From NCBI GenBank assembly GCA_021776735.1, contig JAJFFH010000006.1:1-64000 (forward strand): a DNA stretch of 64,000 nucleotides, read 5' to 3'. The notes beneath the pieces are model-generated. The model made no database searches. It was not told the DNA's origin and saw only the letters and a program-made list of their open reading frames with translations. Source of the stretch: Planctomycetota bacterium (GTDB taxonomy: Bacteria > Planctomycetota > PLA2). A program made the position numbers and the translations under genes. Of the stretch, positions 8,351-19,100 are shown in pieces (the first letter of the stretch is position 1; each line of letters begins with the position of its first letter).

Positions 8351-10189
8351 ATGAATCGAAGAGGAGGCAGCAAACGGACGGCGATGTTTCTGGCGGCACT
8401 CGTGGCCGGAGCGATGCTGGTTTCCCGCCTGCAAGCGGACGAGAACGTCGCGGCCGTCGAGAAGGAGGTGCGCGCGTTTCTCAAAGAGGCGGAGAAGGGC
8501 GAACTTGCCGATGTGCTCGATCTTGATGCGATCGCGCGCACGATCGAGAAGCTGGCCGGTCGGGATGTCGCTCCCTACGCGGTGGTCCGTGCGGCGCTCG
8601 AACAAAAGCTCGCGCGAGCCGAGGTGCTTCTTGTTCTCAAGGGGCTGAAGACACGACGCGTCGAGGTGATGGGTACCGACGATGCCATCGTGATCGCTGA
8701 CGTCCGCGTTCCTTTCTTGGACGCGTGGGTGCGCCAGCGACTTGCCGTGCACAAGACTCCGCGCGGCTGGCGCATACAGGACTTCGGAGAACTCGCCCTT
8801 GGCCTCAGCCTTGTCGAGTTCATGGAAACAGCCCTTCACGCCGTGGCCAGGGGCGAGAACGGAGTCTTAGCCACACTCGCGGTGATCAAGGAGCTGATTC
8901 ACGGATTCGATCAGCTCGATGCGGAAGAAGCATCGGTTCGGCTCAAGTCCGTTGCCCACCACGCGCTGCCGCGCCGGCTCGATGCGATTCGGCACGGCTT
9001 TACTTCGTTGGTTCAGGTCGGCGCTGACGAACTCGACGATGCACTGGCGAGCGCGGATCGTGCGCTCGCGCTCGTGCCGGATCTTCCGATTGCCCTTCAG
9101 GCAAAGGCCATGGCGCTGGTCGAGCTCGGTCGGGCCGGCGAAGCGTTGCCGATCCTGGCTCGGCACCGAAAGACGTTTGGCGACAGCGCGGATGCTCGCG
9201 AGACCGAAGTGAGCGCCCTGATCCAGCTCAAGCGCCACGCGGAGGCGAAGACCGTCTGCCTGGCCGGGCTGGCCGAGGAGACGCGTCCTTGGTTGGTTGC
9301 TCGGTATGCGAAGCTTCTGCCGACCGAGTCCAAGGCGCTCATTCTTCCGTACTTCGACAAGCTGGGACCGCCGGGGGATGCCTTGATCGAGTGCGGCGAG
9401 GAGTTCGGCGAGCTCGATGAATGGCAGGCCCTGGAACTCGTTTGTGCGCATGCCCGCAAGACGATTCCGGACCATCCGGATGTCGCCTACTACGACGCTC
9501 TCGCGAAGTGGGCCACCGGGCGTGCGACGGAGGCGGCAAAACTGGTCTATCCCGCGATCGAACGTGCCCCGGCGGACGAACGCGACGCGTTCGTGGAGCT
9601 GTACCTCGACGTCATGCACGAGCTCGAAAAGGGGCTCTCCGGCTACCGGCGGCTCGCGGACCGGGATCGCGGATTCGGGTTCGCGTGTTTGGCCCGGACC
9701 CTGTACGACGACGACAAGTACGACGATCTCAAGAAACTCGTGAATAGGCGCCGCGGAGAGACCAAGGATCTTGACCTTGTCCTGATCTGGGAAGCCGAAA
9801 TCCTCTGGCGCAACGACAAGAATGCGGAGCTGATTCCCTTCCTGCGAAGACACGCCGCTGCGATGGCGCGAGTCGAGGGGGAGGAGAGCTGGATGCCCAA
9901 CGACCGGCTTGTCCGCGCCCTGATCAGATTGAAGAAGCTGGACGAGGCTGTGCGGGAGGCGAAGCGCATCGCCGCGGCGGGTGACGAAGCGTACTACCTC
10001 GTCATGGCGTACGCCGCGTCCGGCCGTACAGCGGAGGCCATCCACGCATTCCGTCGTGCCGTAGCAGCCCACCAGCCGGACGACCTGTACACGGACGAGG
10101 ACATGGGCCCGCTCCTCCGCAAGCCGGCATACAAGGAGCTGCACAAGAAGTACCCGCCCCCGTCGATCAAGGACGACGAGAAGAAGTAA
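8351..10189 (+). CDS. exported TPR-like protein, paralogue 1
   Basis: This protein of 612 residues starts with a basic segment and a hydrophobic helix (about residues 12-29), probably a signal peptide ending near LQADE. Residues about 30-165 form a mixed alpha/beta domain of unknown type. From about 210 onward helix-turn-helix repeats of TPR character follow (for example ALASADRALALVPDLPIALQ then AKAMALVELGRAGEALPIL). The C-terminal signature reads GPLLRKPAYKELHKKYPPP and recurs in both following genes. Function is unknown. It is the first of three tandem copies, five bases from the next. The N-terminal KRTAMF is encoded by the interspersed motif. Confidence 0.8.
   Translation: MNRRGGSKRTAMFLAALVAGAMLVSRLQADENVAAVEKEVRAFLKEAEKGELADVLDLDAIARTIEKLAGRDVAPYAVVRAALEQKLARAEVLLVLKGLKTRRVEVMGTDDAIVIADVRVPFLDAWVRQRLAVHKTPRGWRIQDFGELALGLSLVEFMETALHAVARGENGVLATLAVIKELIHGFDQLDAEEASVRLKSVAHHALPRRLDAIRHGFTSLVQVGADELDDALASADRALALVPDLPIALQAKAMALVELGRAGEALPILARHRKTFGDSADARETEVSALIQLKRHAEAKTVCLAGLAEETRPWLVARYAKLLPTESKALILPYFDKLGPPGDALIECGEEFGELDEWQALELVCAHARKTIPDHPDVAYYDALAKWATGRATEAAKLVYPAIERAPADERDAFVELYLDVMHELEKGLSGYRRLADRDRGFGFACLARTLYDDDKYDDLKKLVNRRRGETKDLDLVLIWEAEILWRNDKNAELIPFLRRHAAAMARVEGEESWMPNDRLVRALIRLKKLDEAVREAKRIAAAGDEAYYLVMAYAASGRTAEAIHAFRRAVAAHQPDDLYTDEDMGPLLRKPAYKELHKKYPPPSIKDDEKK
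8374..8387 (+). repeat. interspersed motif copy 5
   Basis: Perfect core with the full flanks CAGCAA and TTC, at codons 9-13 of TPR paralogue 1. The motif ATG (8384) is in frame and could itself serve as a start. Confidence 0.85.
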
Positions 10190-10194
10190 TTGCC

Positions 10195-12054
10195 ATGGAC
10201 CGAAGACGAGGCAGCAAACCGACGGCGATGTTTCTCGTGGCGCTGGCGTTGTTGGCCGGTGCGTGCGAAAAGGCGAAACCCGGGAAGACGAGGTCCGCCC
10301 GTGTCGCCGGCTCGCGCCATGTGACCGAGGACGTGCAGACGTTCTTGACGCGCGCGACCGATCTCGAATTCGAAGACATCCTGGACACCAAGGCCGTCGA
10401 AGAGGCCGCCCGGAGGAGAGCCGGGCTGAGCCTGGGTGCCACGCTAGACGCCTGGGAGTTCATTGAAAGCCAGCGGCCGCGCTGGATCATGCACTATCCA
10501 CGCTTGAAAGGAATGCGTGTTCGTCGCATCCAGCGCAAGGGAACGGATCGGGCCGTGGCTGTCGTCGATGTCTGGACGTGCAAGGGAGATCGGTGGCGGT
10601 ACCGCTTGGAGCTGGCGTGGACGACATTCAGGTGGCGGGTGTCGGATTTTGGGGCACTTACCAACGGGATGAGTGCCGTGGAGACGGTAGCCGGGCTGCT
10701 TCGTGCGGCGGCGGCCGAAAGGGACGGAGTCGTTCGCGCCATCGTCGTACTCGGCGAGCTGCTCCACGCCTACCCCGGCCTCGACAAGTCCGAGCAGATG
10801 CTGAGTGCCATGGCGAATCAGTCGCTGCCGCGTCGCTTCAACGCGCAGCGTCACGCCATAGCGGCTTTGATACGGTTCGGCAAGGGGAACAGTGCGGCCG
10901 CGCTCGTCGCGGCGGACCGGGCCTTGGCCCTTGATCCGGGATTGCCTTTGGCGCTCCTGGCGAAGGCTTCCATCCTGCTGGACCTGCAACGACCCGCCGA
11001 GGTGCTTCCTGTTGTTGCGGCGCATCGCGCACGGTTCGGTGACGGTGCCGATGCGCGCGAGGTCGAGGTCGAGGCTCTGCTTGCGCTGAACCGGCCGGAA
11101 GAGGCCCTGAACGCGTGCCGGGCGGGGCTGGCCGACGAGAACATGCCGTGGCTCATCGCGCAGTTGGCGATGCTGCTGGGTCCGGACAAGAAGGACACGA
11201 TCCTGCCGCATCTCGAGAAGCTTGATCCGTCGTCCGGCGCGTTTCGCGAGTTGGGCGAATTGCTCGCGGACTACGAGGAGTGGGACGCGCTGGAGATGGC
11301 GTGTCTCCACCTTCGGAAGAAGGTTCCGAATCACCCGCGCGTTGCCTACTACGAGGCGCTTGCGAAGCTGTATACCACTCGGCCGGAGGAGGCAGAAAAA
11401 ACCGCGTTTCTCGCTATCACAGACGCTTCGGGGACCGATCGGCGAGCGCTCGTGGGCCTCTACATCGATGCGACGTATCGCGAAGGGCACGGTCTTGCCG
11501 GATACGCGAAACTCGCGGATCGGGATCGAGCGCACGGCTTCGCCTATGCGGCGCAGGCTTTGTACGCGGCCGACGAGTATGTCCAGCTCCGGGAACTTGT
11601 GAACAAGCGACGCACGGAGACTAGGAATCTCGACCTCGTACTCCTTTGGGAGACGGAACTCCTGTGGCACGCGGGCGGCAAGGACGCCGAGGTCGTGGCC
11701 TTTGTCCGCAAACATGCCGATCAGCTCAAGCGCGTGAAGGATGAGGCCCGCTGGATCCCCGGCGACAGACTCATCCGATCCCTGGTTCGCCTGAACAAAC
11801 TCGACGAGGCCGAATGGGAAGCGCGGCGCTTCTATGGCACCCACAAGGACCCCTACCTCATCATCCTGGTCTGCGCTTCCGCCGGCAAGACCGGCGACGC
11901 GATCCACGGATTCCACAAGGCGCTCGCCGGCGGCTACGCGCCCGCGGACCTCTACAACGACATCGACGTGGGCCCGCTCCTCCGCAGGCCGGCGTACAAG
12001 GATCTGCACAAGAAGTATCCGCCGCCGCCGATTGAGGACGACGGGAAGAAGTAA
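10195..12054 (+). CDS. exported TPR-like protein, paralogue 2 (possible lipoprotein)
   Basis: This 619-residue protein is homologous along its length to its two neighbours and ends in GPLLRRPAYKDLHKKYPPP. The N terminus has a basic start (MDRRRGSKPTAM), a hydrophobic helix and then LLAGACEK. The Cys fits a loose lipobox, so this copy may be lipid-anchored while paralogues 1 and 3 have no such Cys. The TPR part again spans about residues 210-600. The five-base spacing from paralogue 1 suggests one transcript. Confidence 0.8.
   Translation: MDRRRGSKPTAMFLVALALLAGACEKAKPGKTRSARVAGSRHVTEDVQTFLTRATDLEFEDILDTKAVEEAARRRAGLSLGATLDAWEFIESQRPRWIMHYPRLKGMRVRRIQRKGTDRAVAVVDVWTCKGDRWRYRLELAWTTFRWRVSDFGALTNGMSAVETVAGLLRAAAAERDGVVRAIVVLGELLHAYPGLDKSEQMLSAMANQSLPRRFNAQRHAIAALIRFGKGNSAAALVAADRALALDPGLPLALLAKASILLDLQRPAEVLPVVAAHRARFGDGADAREVEVEALLALNRPEEALNACRAGLADENMPWLIAQLAMLLGPDKKDTILPHLEKLDPSSGAFRELGELLADYEEWDALEMACLHLRKKVPNHPRVAYYEALAKLYTTRPEEAEKTAFLAITDASGTDRRALVGLYIDATYREGHGLAGYAKLADRDRAHGFAYAAQALYAADEYVQLRELVNKRRTETRNLDLVLLWETELLWHAGGKDAEVVAFVRKHADQLKRVKDEARWIPGDRLIRSLVRLNKLDEAEWEARRFYGTHKDPYLIILVCASAGKTGDAIHGFHKALAGGYAPADLYNDIDVGPLLRRPAYKDLHKKYPPPPIEDDGKK
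10218..10231 (+). repeat. interspersed motif copy 6
   Basis: One change in the core (ACCGACGGCGATGT), same position in the signal peptide as in paralogue 1, with flanks GCAGCAA and TTC preserved. Confidence 0.75.
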
Positions 12055-12093
12055 CCCTGCGCGACAAGGACAAGGTCTGACACAATAGGAATC

Positions 12094-13935
12094 ATGCATC
12101 GGAGAGGACGAAGAGGACGTAGCACCCGGCTTGCCGTCCTCGCGATCCTGGCGACTTTGATCGGGTCGTGGCCGGCGATGGCCGAAGACAAGGACACGGC
12201 GGCTACCTCGGAGGTGCTCGCGTTTCTCGAGCGTGCCTCGCGCGGATCCTTGGCCGACGCCGTCGATGCTACGGCGATTGCGGAATCCGTTGCGCGGAGA
12301 GCCGGCGTCAAGCGCGCCGATGTGCAACCTCTCGTCGCGTTGATTCGGACGGCCCTGACTCGGGAGACCGATCTGGATCTCGATGGGTTTCGGATCCGAG
12401 CCGTGCGCCGCATTGGCGCCGGCTTGTGTGAAGTCGTGGGCGACAGCGGCACAGGCGACGACTGGGTCCGCTTTCGTCTCACGGTCCGTAGGAAGGCCGG
12501 CCGTTGGCGCATCGTGGAGTACCGTGACATGTCGGGCTCCATCGGGCTGCTCGACGCATTGGTGCTCGGTGTCACTGCGGCGCGGCAAGGCGATCGCGAT
12601 GTGGTTCGGGCCGTCTCCGCGATGATGCGGGTTCGCGACGCCGATGTCGACGCGGAGTCCAAGGAGCTGATCGCGATCATGGAAGAGGTCGCCGAGGTCA
12701 AGCTCCCGGTGCGTTTCGATGCCGCTCGCCACATCGTTGTCGCGATGCTCAAGAACGAGGACGACCCGAAGGGTGCCCTGGCGAGTGCCAACCGTGCGCT
12801 CGAACTGCAACCCGGCCTCCCCTACGCGCTGCTCATCAAGGCGTCGGTCCTGACCGATCTCGAACGCCCGGCCGAAGCCCTGCCGCTTTGCGCCCAGCAC
12901 CGCAAGGCGATTGGTGACAATGCCGCCGCGCGTGCGTTCGAGGTAGACGCGCTAGGTGCGCTCGATCGACTCGAGGAGGCCAAGGCCGCCTGCGTCGCCG
13001 GGCTGGACGAGGAGGTGCGTCCGGACCTCGTCGCACGCTATGCGACTCTCCTCCCCGAGGATGGGAAAGCGGGCATCGTTCCGTTTCTCGTCGAACTCGG
13101 ACCGCCGGGCGATGTTCTGGGCGAGCTGTGTGATGCGCTTACCGAGCGAGATCAGTGGCGTGCGGTCGAGATCGTATGCGCGCGTGCGCGTCTCAGGATT
13201 CCCGACCATTCCGACGTGGCCTACTACGACGCGCTTGCCAAGCTGGGGACGGACCGGGCAGAGGTGGCGGCGCGGATCGTGTATCCGGCCATCGCCACCG
13301 CACCTGAGGACGGGCGCCCGTTGTTTGTGGAACTCTATCTCGACGCGATGCTGTTGCAGGACAAGGGGCTCGCCGCGTATGGCCGCCTGGCGGCGCAGGA
13401 TCGCCAAGCCGGATTCGCGTATCTGGCGAGAGAGCTGTGGAATGAGGATCGGTACGACGAATTGCGCACTCTGGCGCGGCGCCATCGGACGGAAACGAGA
13501 GAGTTGGGACTCATCCTCGTCTGGGAGACCGAGCTTCTCTGGAACGACGACAAGATGGCCGAACTCGTTGCTTTCGTCCGCAAGCATAGGGTCGCCCTGG
13601 CCCGCGTCGAGGGCGACGACGCCTGGATGCCGAACGATCGACTGCTGCGTGCGTTGCTGGAGCTGAAGCGAATCGGAGAGGCCGTCCGGGAGGCGGAGCG
13701 AATTGCGGCCGCGGAAGAGGATTCGTTTTATCTGGTGATGGTGTACGCCGCGGCGGGGCGGACGGAAGACGCGATACGTTGTTTTCGCGAGGCGATCGCC
13801 AACAACGGCCATGACCCGGAAGATCTGTTCGAGGACTCCGTTATCGGCCCGCTCCTCCGCAAGCCGGCATTCAAGGAACTGCACAAGAAGTACCCGCCGC
13901 CGCCGATCAAGTCCGACGAAGAAGAGGACGGGTAG
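12094..13935 (+). CDS. exported TPR-like protein, paralogue 3
   Basis: This 613-residue protein has a signal peptide of about 30 residues ending in SWPAMAED. Mid and C-terminal parts align with paralogues 1 and 2, including NRALELQPGLPYALLIKAS and the end GPLLRKPAFKELHKKYPPP with an acidic tail. Unlike its two upstream relatives its N-terminal coding region lacks the interspersed motif, which shows that the motif is not required for the signal peptide. It lies 39 bases after paralogue 2. Function is unknown; a periplasmic scaffold is a reasonable guess from the TPR fold. Confidence 0.8.
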   Translation: MHRRGRRGRSTRLAVLAILATLIGSWPAMAEDKDTAATSEVLAFLERASRGSLADAVDATAIAESVARRAGVKRADVQPLVALIRTALTRETDLDLDGFRIRAVRRIGAGLCEVVGDSGTGDDWVRFRLTVRRKAGRWRIVEYRDMSGSIGLLDALVLGVTAARQGDRDVVRAVSAMMRVRDADVDAESKELIAIMEEVAEVKLPVRFDAARHIVVAMLKNEDDPKGALASANRALELQPGLPYALLIKASVLTDLERPAEALPLCAQHRKAIGDNAAARAFEVDALGALDRLEEAKAACVAGLDEEVRPDLVARYATLLPEDGKAGIVPFLVELGPPGDVLGELCDALTERDQWRAVEIVCARARLRIPDHSDVAYYDALAKLGTDRAEVAARIVYPAIATAPEDGRPLFVELYLDAMLLQDKGLAAYGRLAAQDRQAGFAYLARELWNEDRYDELRTLARRHRTETRELGLILVWETELLWNDDKMAELVAFVRKHRVALARVEGDDAWMPNDRLLRALLELKRIGEAVREAERIAAAEEDSFYLVMVYAAAGRTEDAIRCFREAIANNGHDPEDLFEDSVIGPLLRKPAFKELHKKYPPPPIKSDEEEDG

Positions 13936-13964
13936 GTCCGCCAGGCCGCGATCCGGCGGGTACC

Positions 13965-15302
13965 ATGTCGGGCATGCGTACCGGGCTCTTTCTGCTTGCT
14001 CTTTGCTCGTTCCTGATCGCCGAAGAGGCGGACCTCAAAAAGACCATCGATTCGTTTTGTGAGCCGCTTGTTGCGAGCGGGCGCGTGGTCGGCATGAGCA
14101 TCGCCGTCCGTTCCGGTGGCAAGGTCTACTTTCGCGGCTACGGACGCTTCACGAAGGACTCGAAGCGTGTGCCGGACCAAGACAGCATCTACGAGATCGG
14201 ATCGATCTCGAAGGTGTTTACCGGCGTGCTGCTCGCCTCGCTCGTGCACGAGGGAAAGCTCAAGGTCGATGATCCGATCACGGCGCACCTGCCGGGTCCG
14301 GCGCCGAAAAGGATTACGCTGCGCCATCTCTCGACGCACCGCTCCGGCTTGCCACGTCTGCCCAGCAACATCAAGCCGGACAATCCGAACCAGCCGTACA
14401 GCGGTTACGACGCGGAGCCCCTCTACGCGTTCCTAAAGGGCGTGAAGGTGGCGTCGTCGCCGGCGCCGTATGCCTACAGCAATCTCGGGGCGGGACTGCT
14501 CGGGCACATCGTCGCGCGCAAGGCGGGCATGAGCTACGAGGATCTGATGATCGCGCGCATCGCCAAGCCGTTGAAGATGACCTCGACGGCGCTCACGCTC
14601 ACCGACGAACAAAAAAAACGTCTCGTGCCCGGTCATCTAGCGGGGGGCGTGAAGGTGCCGAGCTGGCCTTGGAAAGACTCGGCGCTTGCCGGCGCCGGTG
14701 CGATTCGTTCCACGACGCGCGACATGATGAAGTTCGCCGAGGCGCAGTTCGGCAACGATCCGGTCCAGGCGCTCGCGCGCAAGGTCCATACGACGAACCC
14801 GCCGAAAATGGGGCTGGGGTGGCACTACGGGCAGTTCGACGCGATCTGGCACAACGGCCAGACGGGCGGCTACAAGTCCTATCTCGCGATCGATCTCAAA
14901 GACAAGATGGTCGTTGTCGTCTTGGCCAACACCACGGCAGCTGAAGTCGATCAGCTCGCGAACATGCTGTTCTTGCGGCTCAAGGGGCAACCGATCAAGC
15001 CGCTGGAACTCAAGCCCGAGCGCAAGGTCGCAGCGGCGATCTTGAAGCGTTACGTGGGCACATACGCGATTGTTCCGCAGTTCAAGGCGACCGTGCGCGT
15101 CGAGAACGGCGGGCTGGTCGTGCAGTGGACGAACCAGCCGAGCCTGCCGGTGTTTTCGGACTCCGACACCGAGTTTCGCTACCGCGCGGTGAAGGCCCGG
15201 ATCGAGTTCCATGTCGGCGCCGACGGCAAGACGACAGGGCTGACGCTGCATCAAAACGGGCGCGCGATGAAGGCCCCCAAGGAAGCCGCGCCCAGTGATT
15301 GA
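13965..15302 (+). CDS. exported serine hydrolase, class C beta-lactamase fold
   Basis: This 445-residue protein carries the beta-lactamase/DD-peptidase/EstB fold. After a short signal peptide it shows the nucleophile motif SISK (in YEIGSISKVFTGVLLA, about residue 80), the Tyr motif YSN (PYAYSNLGAG) and the third motif as HNGQTGG (HxG type). Members act as esterases, D-amino acid peptidases or beta-lactamases, and the substrate cannot be told from sequence. A second in-frame ATG at 13974 is an equally good start. The stop overlaps the GTG of the next gene by eight bases, so the two are likely coupled. Confidence 0.85.
   Translation: MSGMRTGLFLLALCSFLIAEEADLKKTIDSFCEPLVASGRVVGMSIAVRSGGKVYFRGYGRFTKDSKRVPDQDSIYEIGSISKVFTGVLLASLVHEGKLKVDDPITAHLPGPAPKRITLRHLSTHRSGLPRLPSNIKPDNPNQPYSGYDAEPLYAFLKGVKVASSPAPYAYSNLGAGLLGHIVARKAGMSYEDLMIARIAKPLKMTSTALTLTDEQKKRLVPGHLAGGVKVPSWPWKDSALAGAGAIRSTTRDMMKFAEAQFGNDPVQALARKVHTTNPPKMGLGWHYGQFDAIWHNGQTGGYKSYLAIDLKDKMVVVVLANTTAAEVDQLANMLFLRLKGQPIKPLELKPERKVAAAILKRYVGTYAIVPQFKATVRVENGGLVVQWTNQPSLPVFSDSDTEFRYRAVKARIEFHVGADGKTTGLTLHQNGRAMKAPKEAAPSD
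14098..14111 (-). repeat. interspersed motif copy 7
   Basis: Exact core within the serine hydrolase gene, read on the plus strand as SIAVRS. Confidence 0.8.
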
Positions 15303-16029
15303 TCACGAAACCCACGGAGACATCGCCGTCCTTCGGCTGTCCCATGGCAAGGTCAGTGCGCTGGATACGGAACTGTGCCACGCATTGACCGTGGCGCTCG
15401 ACGACGTCCGGGATGCCGCCGCCCTCGTGCTCACCGGCACAGGTTCGACGTTTTCCGCGGGCGTCGATCTGTTCCGGGTCGTACGCGGCGGCACGGCGTA
15501 CGTCGCATCGTTCTTCCCCGCCCTCGTGCGCTGCTTTCGCGCGTTGTTCGAGTTCCCGCGCCCCGCGATCGGCGCCGCGAACGGCCACGCCGTCGCCGGC
15601 GGCTCGGTCCTGATCAACGCGTGCGACCGGCGACTCGGCACCACGGGCCGCCACGGCATCCCCGAACTCGTCGTCGGCGTCGCGTTCCCGTGCGTCGCCC
15701 TCGAAATCATGCGCTGCGCGGTGCCGCACGGCGCGTTCCAGGAACTCGTCCTGACCGGGACGATCGTCGATGCGGCGCAAGCCGAGCAACGCGGTCTCCT
15801 CGATGCGGTCGTCGATTCCGACACATTGCTCGAACACGCCCTGGCCGAGGCGGCGCCCCTCGCCGCGCAACCGCGCGCGGCCTTCGAGCGCGTCAAGCGC
15901 GACCTGCGTGCACCCTTTCAACGCACGATCGATGAGGCCGATGACGGCGAAGTACTCGCCATCTGGTCAAGCGAGGAAACCCACGCCGCAATCAGCGCGT
16001 ACCTGGACCGCACGGTCCCCAAGAAGTGA
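15295..16029 (+). CDS. enoyl-CoA hydratase/isomerase family protein
   Basis: This 244-residue protein has the crotonase fold: TGTGSTFSAGVDLFRV supplies the first oxyanion-hole segment and AANGHAVAGGSVLINACDRRL the second. IPELVVGVAFPCVALEIMR and VLTGTIVDAAQAEQRGLLDAVV are typical of later family motifs. It would act on acyl-CoA thioesters in the cytoplasm. The usual catalytic Glu positions are not obvious, so the exact reaction is open. The GTG start at 15295 overlaps the end of the hydrolase gene. The partner itself is exported, so coupling here says little about a shared pathway. Confidence 0.8.
   Translation: MIDHETHGDIAVLRLSHGKVSALDTELCHALTVALDDVRDAAALVLTGTGSTFSAGVDLFRVVRGGTAYVASFFPALVRCFRALFEFPRPAIGAANGHAVAGGSVLINACDRRLGTTGRHGIPELVVGVAFPCVALEIMRCAVPHGAFQELVLTGTIVDAAQAEQRGLLDAVVDSDTLLEHALAEAAPLAAQPRAAFERVKRDLRAPFQRTIDEADDGEVLAIWSSEETHAAISAYLDRTVPKK
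15320..15333 (-). repeat. interspersed motif copy 8
   Basis: Exact core at codons 9-13 of the enoyl-CoA hydratase-like gene, read as DIAVLR. Confidence 0.8.
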
Positions 16030-16051
16030 AGCCACACACTGAAAACAGCAA

Positions 16052-16065
16052 ACGGACGGCGACAT
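16052..16065 (+). repeat. interspersed motif copy 9
   Basis: Intergenic, 23 bases after the hydratase stop. One change (GAC for GAT), full flank CAGCAA present. A short hairpin CCCGC-TGC-GCGGG follows at 16076-16088. Confidence 0.75.
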
Positions 16066-16194
16066 TCCTGAACCCCCGCTGCGCGGGTATTCAGTAGAGC
16101 GTGATTCGCGGTCTTGGTTCAGCACTGGGCTCGTCGTGTTTTCGCAGGATCCGTGCGCGCGCATGTCCGCGGGCCGTCCGTCGGGCACAGGGGG

Positions 16195-19100
16195 TCAGTG
16201 CACTTGGTTCCACGCGGTCATGATGGCCTGGTGCAGCGGGACGTTGCGGACCATCGACTCTCGATCGCTTTTTGGGGCGTGCTCGCGCAGGAACTCGAGC
16301 AGGCGGTGTGCTTCGCGGAGATGTACATCGCCGTCCGTTCGTTGCCACATCCGGTAGCGCGCCTCCATCTCCACTTCGTGATCGATGTGGCCCTGGTGCT
16401 TCTCGAGAACAGCGGCGGCGGCGGCGGCGTGCGTTTTTCCGCCGGGCAGCCGTGCGCGTTCTGTGGTGGCGAACACCGTGACGTTGGGGGCATCGAGTTC
16501 GTGGGCGAGCGCCAGTGCTTCGTCGAGGTGGCTTGTCGCATTGTCAGGGTTTCCGCCGGTGGCCTCGATTTGGCCCAGGACGACGAGTGCGATCGCCAGG
16601 TTGTGCTTGGCTCCCAGCTCGCGCTGGATCGCGACGCTCTGGGCGATGGCCTCGCGCGCCCGATCCGGACGCCCATCGATCTTGGCGAGCTGGGCGATGC
16701 GGGCCAGGACCTCGCCCTCCTGGCGCCGACTTCCGATGTTGCGGGCGCCTGCCAGGCACTCGTCAAGCTGAGTGCGCGCGTCTTCCAGACGGCCGAGGCG
16801 CACGAGGTCGGTGGCCAGCTTGCCGATGGCTCTGGATTCTGCTTTCTTGTCCCCGATCTCGCGCGTGAGGGCCCTGGTTTTCTGGAAGTAGCCGCGCGCC
16901 TCTTCGAGACGTCCGGCGTCCGAGAGAATCGAGCCGAGGTTTCCCGTCGCGTAGGCCGCGGCGCGCCGGTTTCCGATCTCGCGGGCCAGCGCGAGTGTTT
17001 GCTCGTACTGCGCGCGCGCCTCCGCGAGTCGTCCCGTGTTTTGGAAGACGATGCCCAGGTTGCCGGTGGCGTTGAGTTCACTGAATCGATCGCCGGTCTC
17101 GCGCGCCAGCGCAAGAGCGTTCTCGAAGTGCTCCCGTGCCTCCTTGCCGCGCCCCAGATTCCACGCCACGAGGCCTACGCTGATGGTCGCCTCGGTCTCC
17201 CACTTCTTGTCGCCACGCTCGCGTGCCATGGCAAGGCTCGCCCTGAACTGCGTCTGGGCCTCGTCGTAGCGGCCGAGATTGCGAAGCACGTGCGCCACGT
17301 TGTCCGCGGCTTTTCCCCGGAGCCTGACGTCGTCCGCGTCATGCGCGAGTGCGAGCGCTTCTTCATGCCACTTCAGCGCGGCAGTCAGATCCGACGTGGC
17401 TCGAGCGTGCATGCCGAGCGCGATCCGGACTCTGGCGCGCACCCCCGACTCCCCGCACTCGTCCGCCAGATGCCGCGCCTCATCCAGGGCGGCCCGCACG
17501 GTCTCGTGCTCGCCGCGCACGCGATGCAGCCGAGCCTTTCGGAGCAAGACATCCGCGCGCGCCGTGCTCTGCAGCAGGTCGGGCGTTTCGAGCGCCCGCG
17601 TCGATAGCTCGAACGCTTCCTCGTAGCGCGACGTCCGTTCGAGCGTGTCCAGCGCCGGGTCGAGATGGTCCCCGGCGTCGCGCGGCTCATTCCCGCGCAG
17701 GTAGTGTGACGCGAGGAACACCGCGTCTTCGCTCCCGCTTGCAGCGTCGCCGCGCGCGGCGTAGGCGTCGGCGATCAGCGTGTGGTACTCGGCGCGAAGA
17801 TCCGGCGGAAGATCCTGATAGAGGACCTCCTGAATCTGGTTCTGGTCGAATCGCGTGCTGCCTGCCTCGCCGTGGACGAGGCCGCGGCTGCGTTCGATCT
17901 CGGCAAGATGCTGGAGGATCCGAACCCGCTTTTGTTCCAGCACGGCGACGATGAGGGCGGGGTCGAACACCATTCCGATCACGGCGCCGACGTCCAGAAT
18001 CCTGCGCTGTTCATCCGGCAGTCCGCGCAGCCGGCCGTCAATCAGGTCACGGACCGCGGACGGCACGTCGATCTCTTCGATGAGTCCGGTCTGGACGTAT
18101 CTGCCGTCGGGTTCGCGCCGGAGAAACTTGTCCTCGGCCAGCCCCCGGATCATTTCGAACACGAAGAGAGGCACGCCGTCCGACTTCCTGGCGATCTTTG
18201 CGCCCAGCGTCTCGGCGAGCGTCTCGTTCTTGAAGGCGTCTTCGAGAAGCTCGAACACTTCGCGCGCGCCGAGACGATCCGCGAGGACTCGCTGGAAGTG
18301 GTGCAGTTGGCTGAACTCTTCGAGCCGCATGCCGGGTCGGGCCGTAAACAGGAGCAGGACGGACTCGCTCTCCGCGGCGCGCGCGAGTGCAAGAGCGAGA
18401 TCGCGGCTCTCCGCGGACGCGTGGTTCAGGTCCTCGACAATCCAGATCAGCGGCTCTTGTTCCGCCAACGCGCGCATGAGCTGCACGCAGGTGGCGGCGA
18501 GTGCGTCCCGCGGCAGCGGGTCGGCTCCGGTGGGCGGCCCCTCGTGCTTGAGGAGGGACGCGAACGCCGTCACAAGGGAGGGGGCGAGGGACAAGTGAGG
18601 CGCGAGCCGGCGGGCCAGATCCCGTTCGCCGAACTTCCCCACGATCGCGTCCGAGAGTGCGCCGAATCCACCCGACGGGGCGTAGGAGCCGTACAGCACG
18701 TTTCCGCTTGCGCCGTCCACTTCGCGCAGGAACGCATCGACGAGCCTTGTCTTGCCGATCCCGGGCTCGCCTTCGACAAGGATGGCGTTCCCCTCGCCGG
18801 CCTGTGCACGATCCCATGCGGCACGCAGCGCGCGCAGCTCCTTGGCGCGACCGTGGAGTCGAGTCTCCCGTCTCACGCGTATTTGTGGGACGTACGCCCT
18901 GGTCTCGTGTTCCTGCGACGCCTGCTCCGTCCACCACCGCGACGGTTCGCCCTGTTCGAGCACCGCGCGCAGCGCGTCGGCCGACTCGAACCGGTCCCCG
19001 GGGTTTTTCTCGAGCAGGCATGCGACCAGCGCCGAGAAAAAGGGCGTGGTGTCGCCGATGTCGGCAAGGCGCGGTGGAACAAACTCCGCATGCGCCCGGA

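Noticed and set aside
10444-12900. An 818-codon open frame on the minus strand across TPR paralogues 2 and 3
   Set aside because: It is antisense to two well-supported genes, has no recognisable motif, and long antisense frames are normal at this G+C content.
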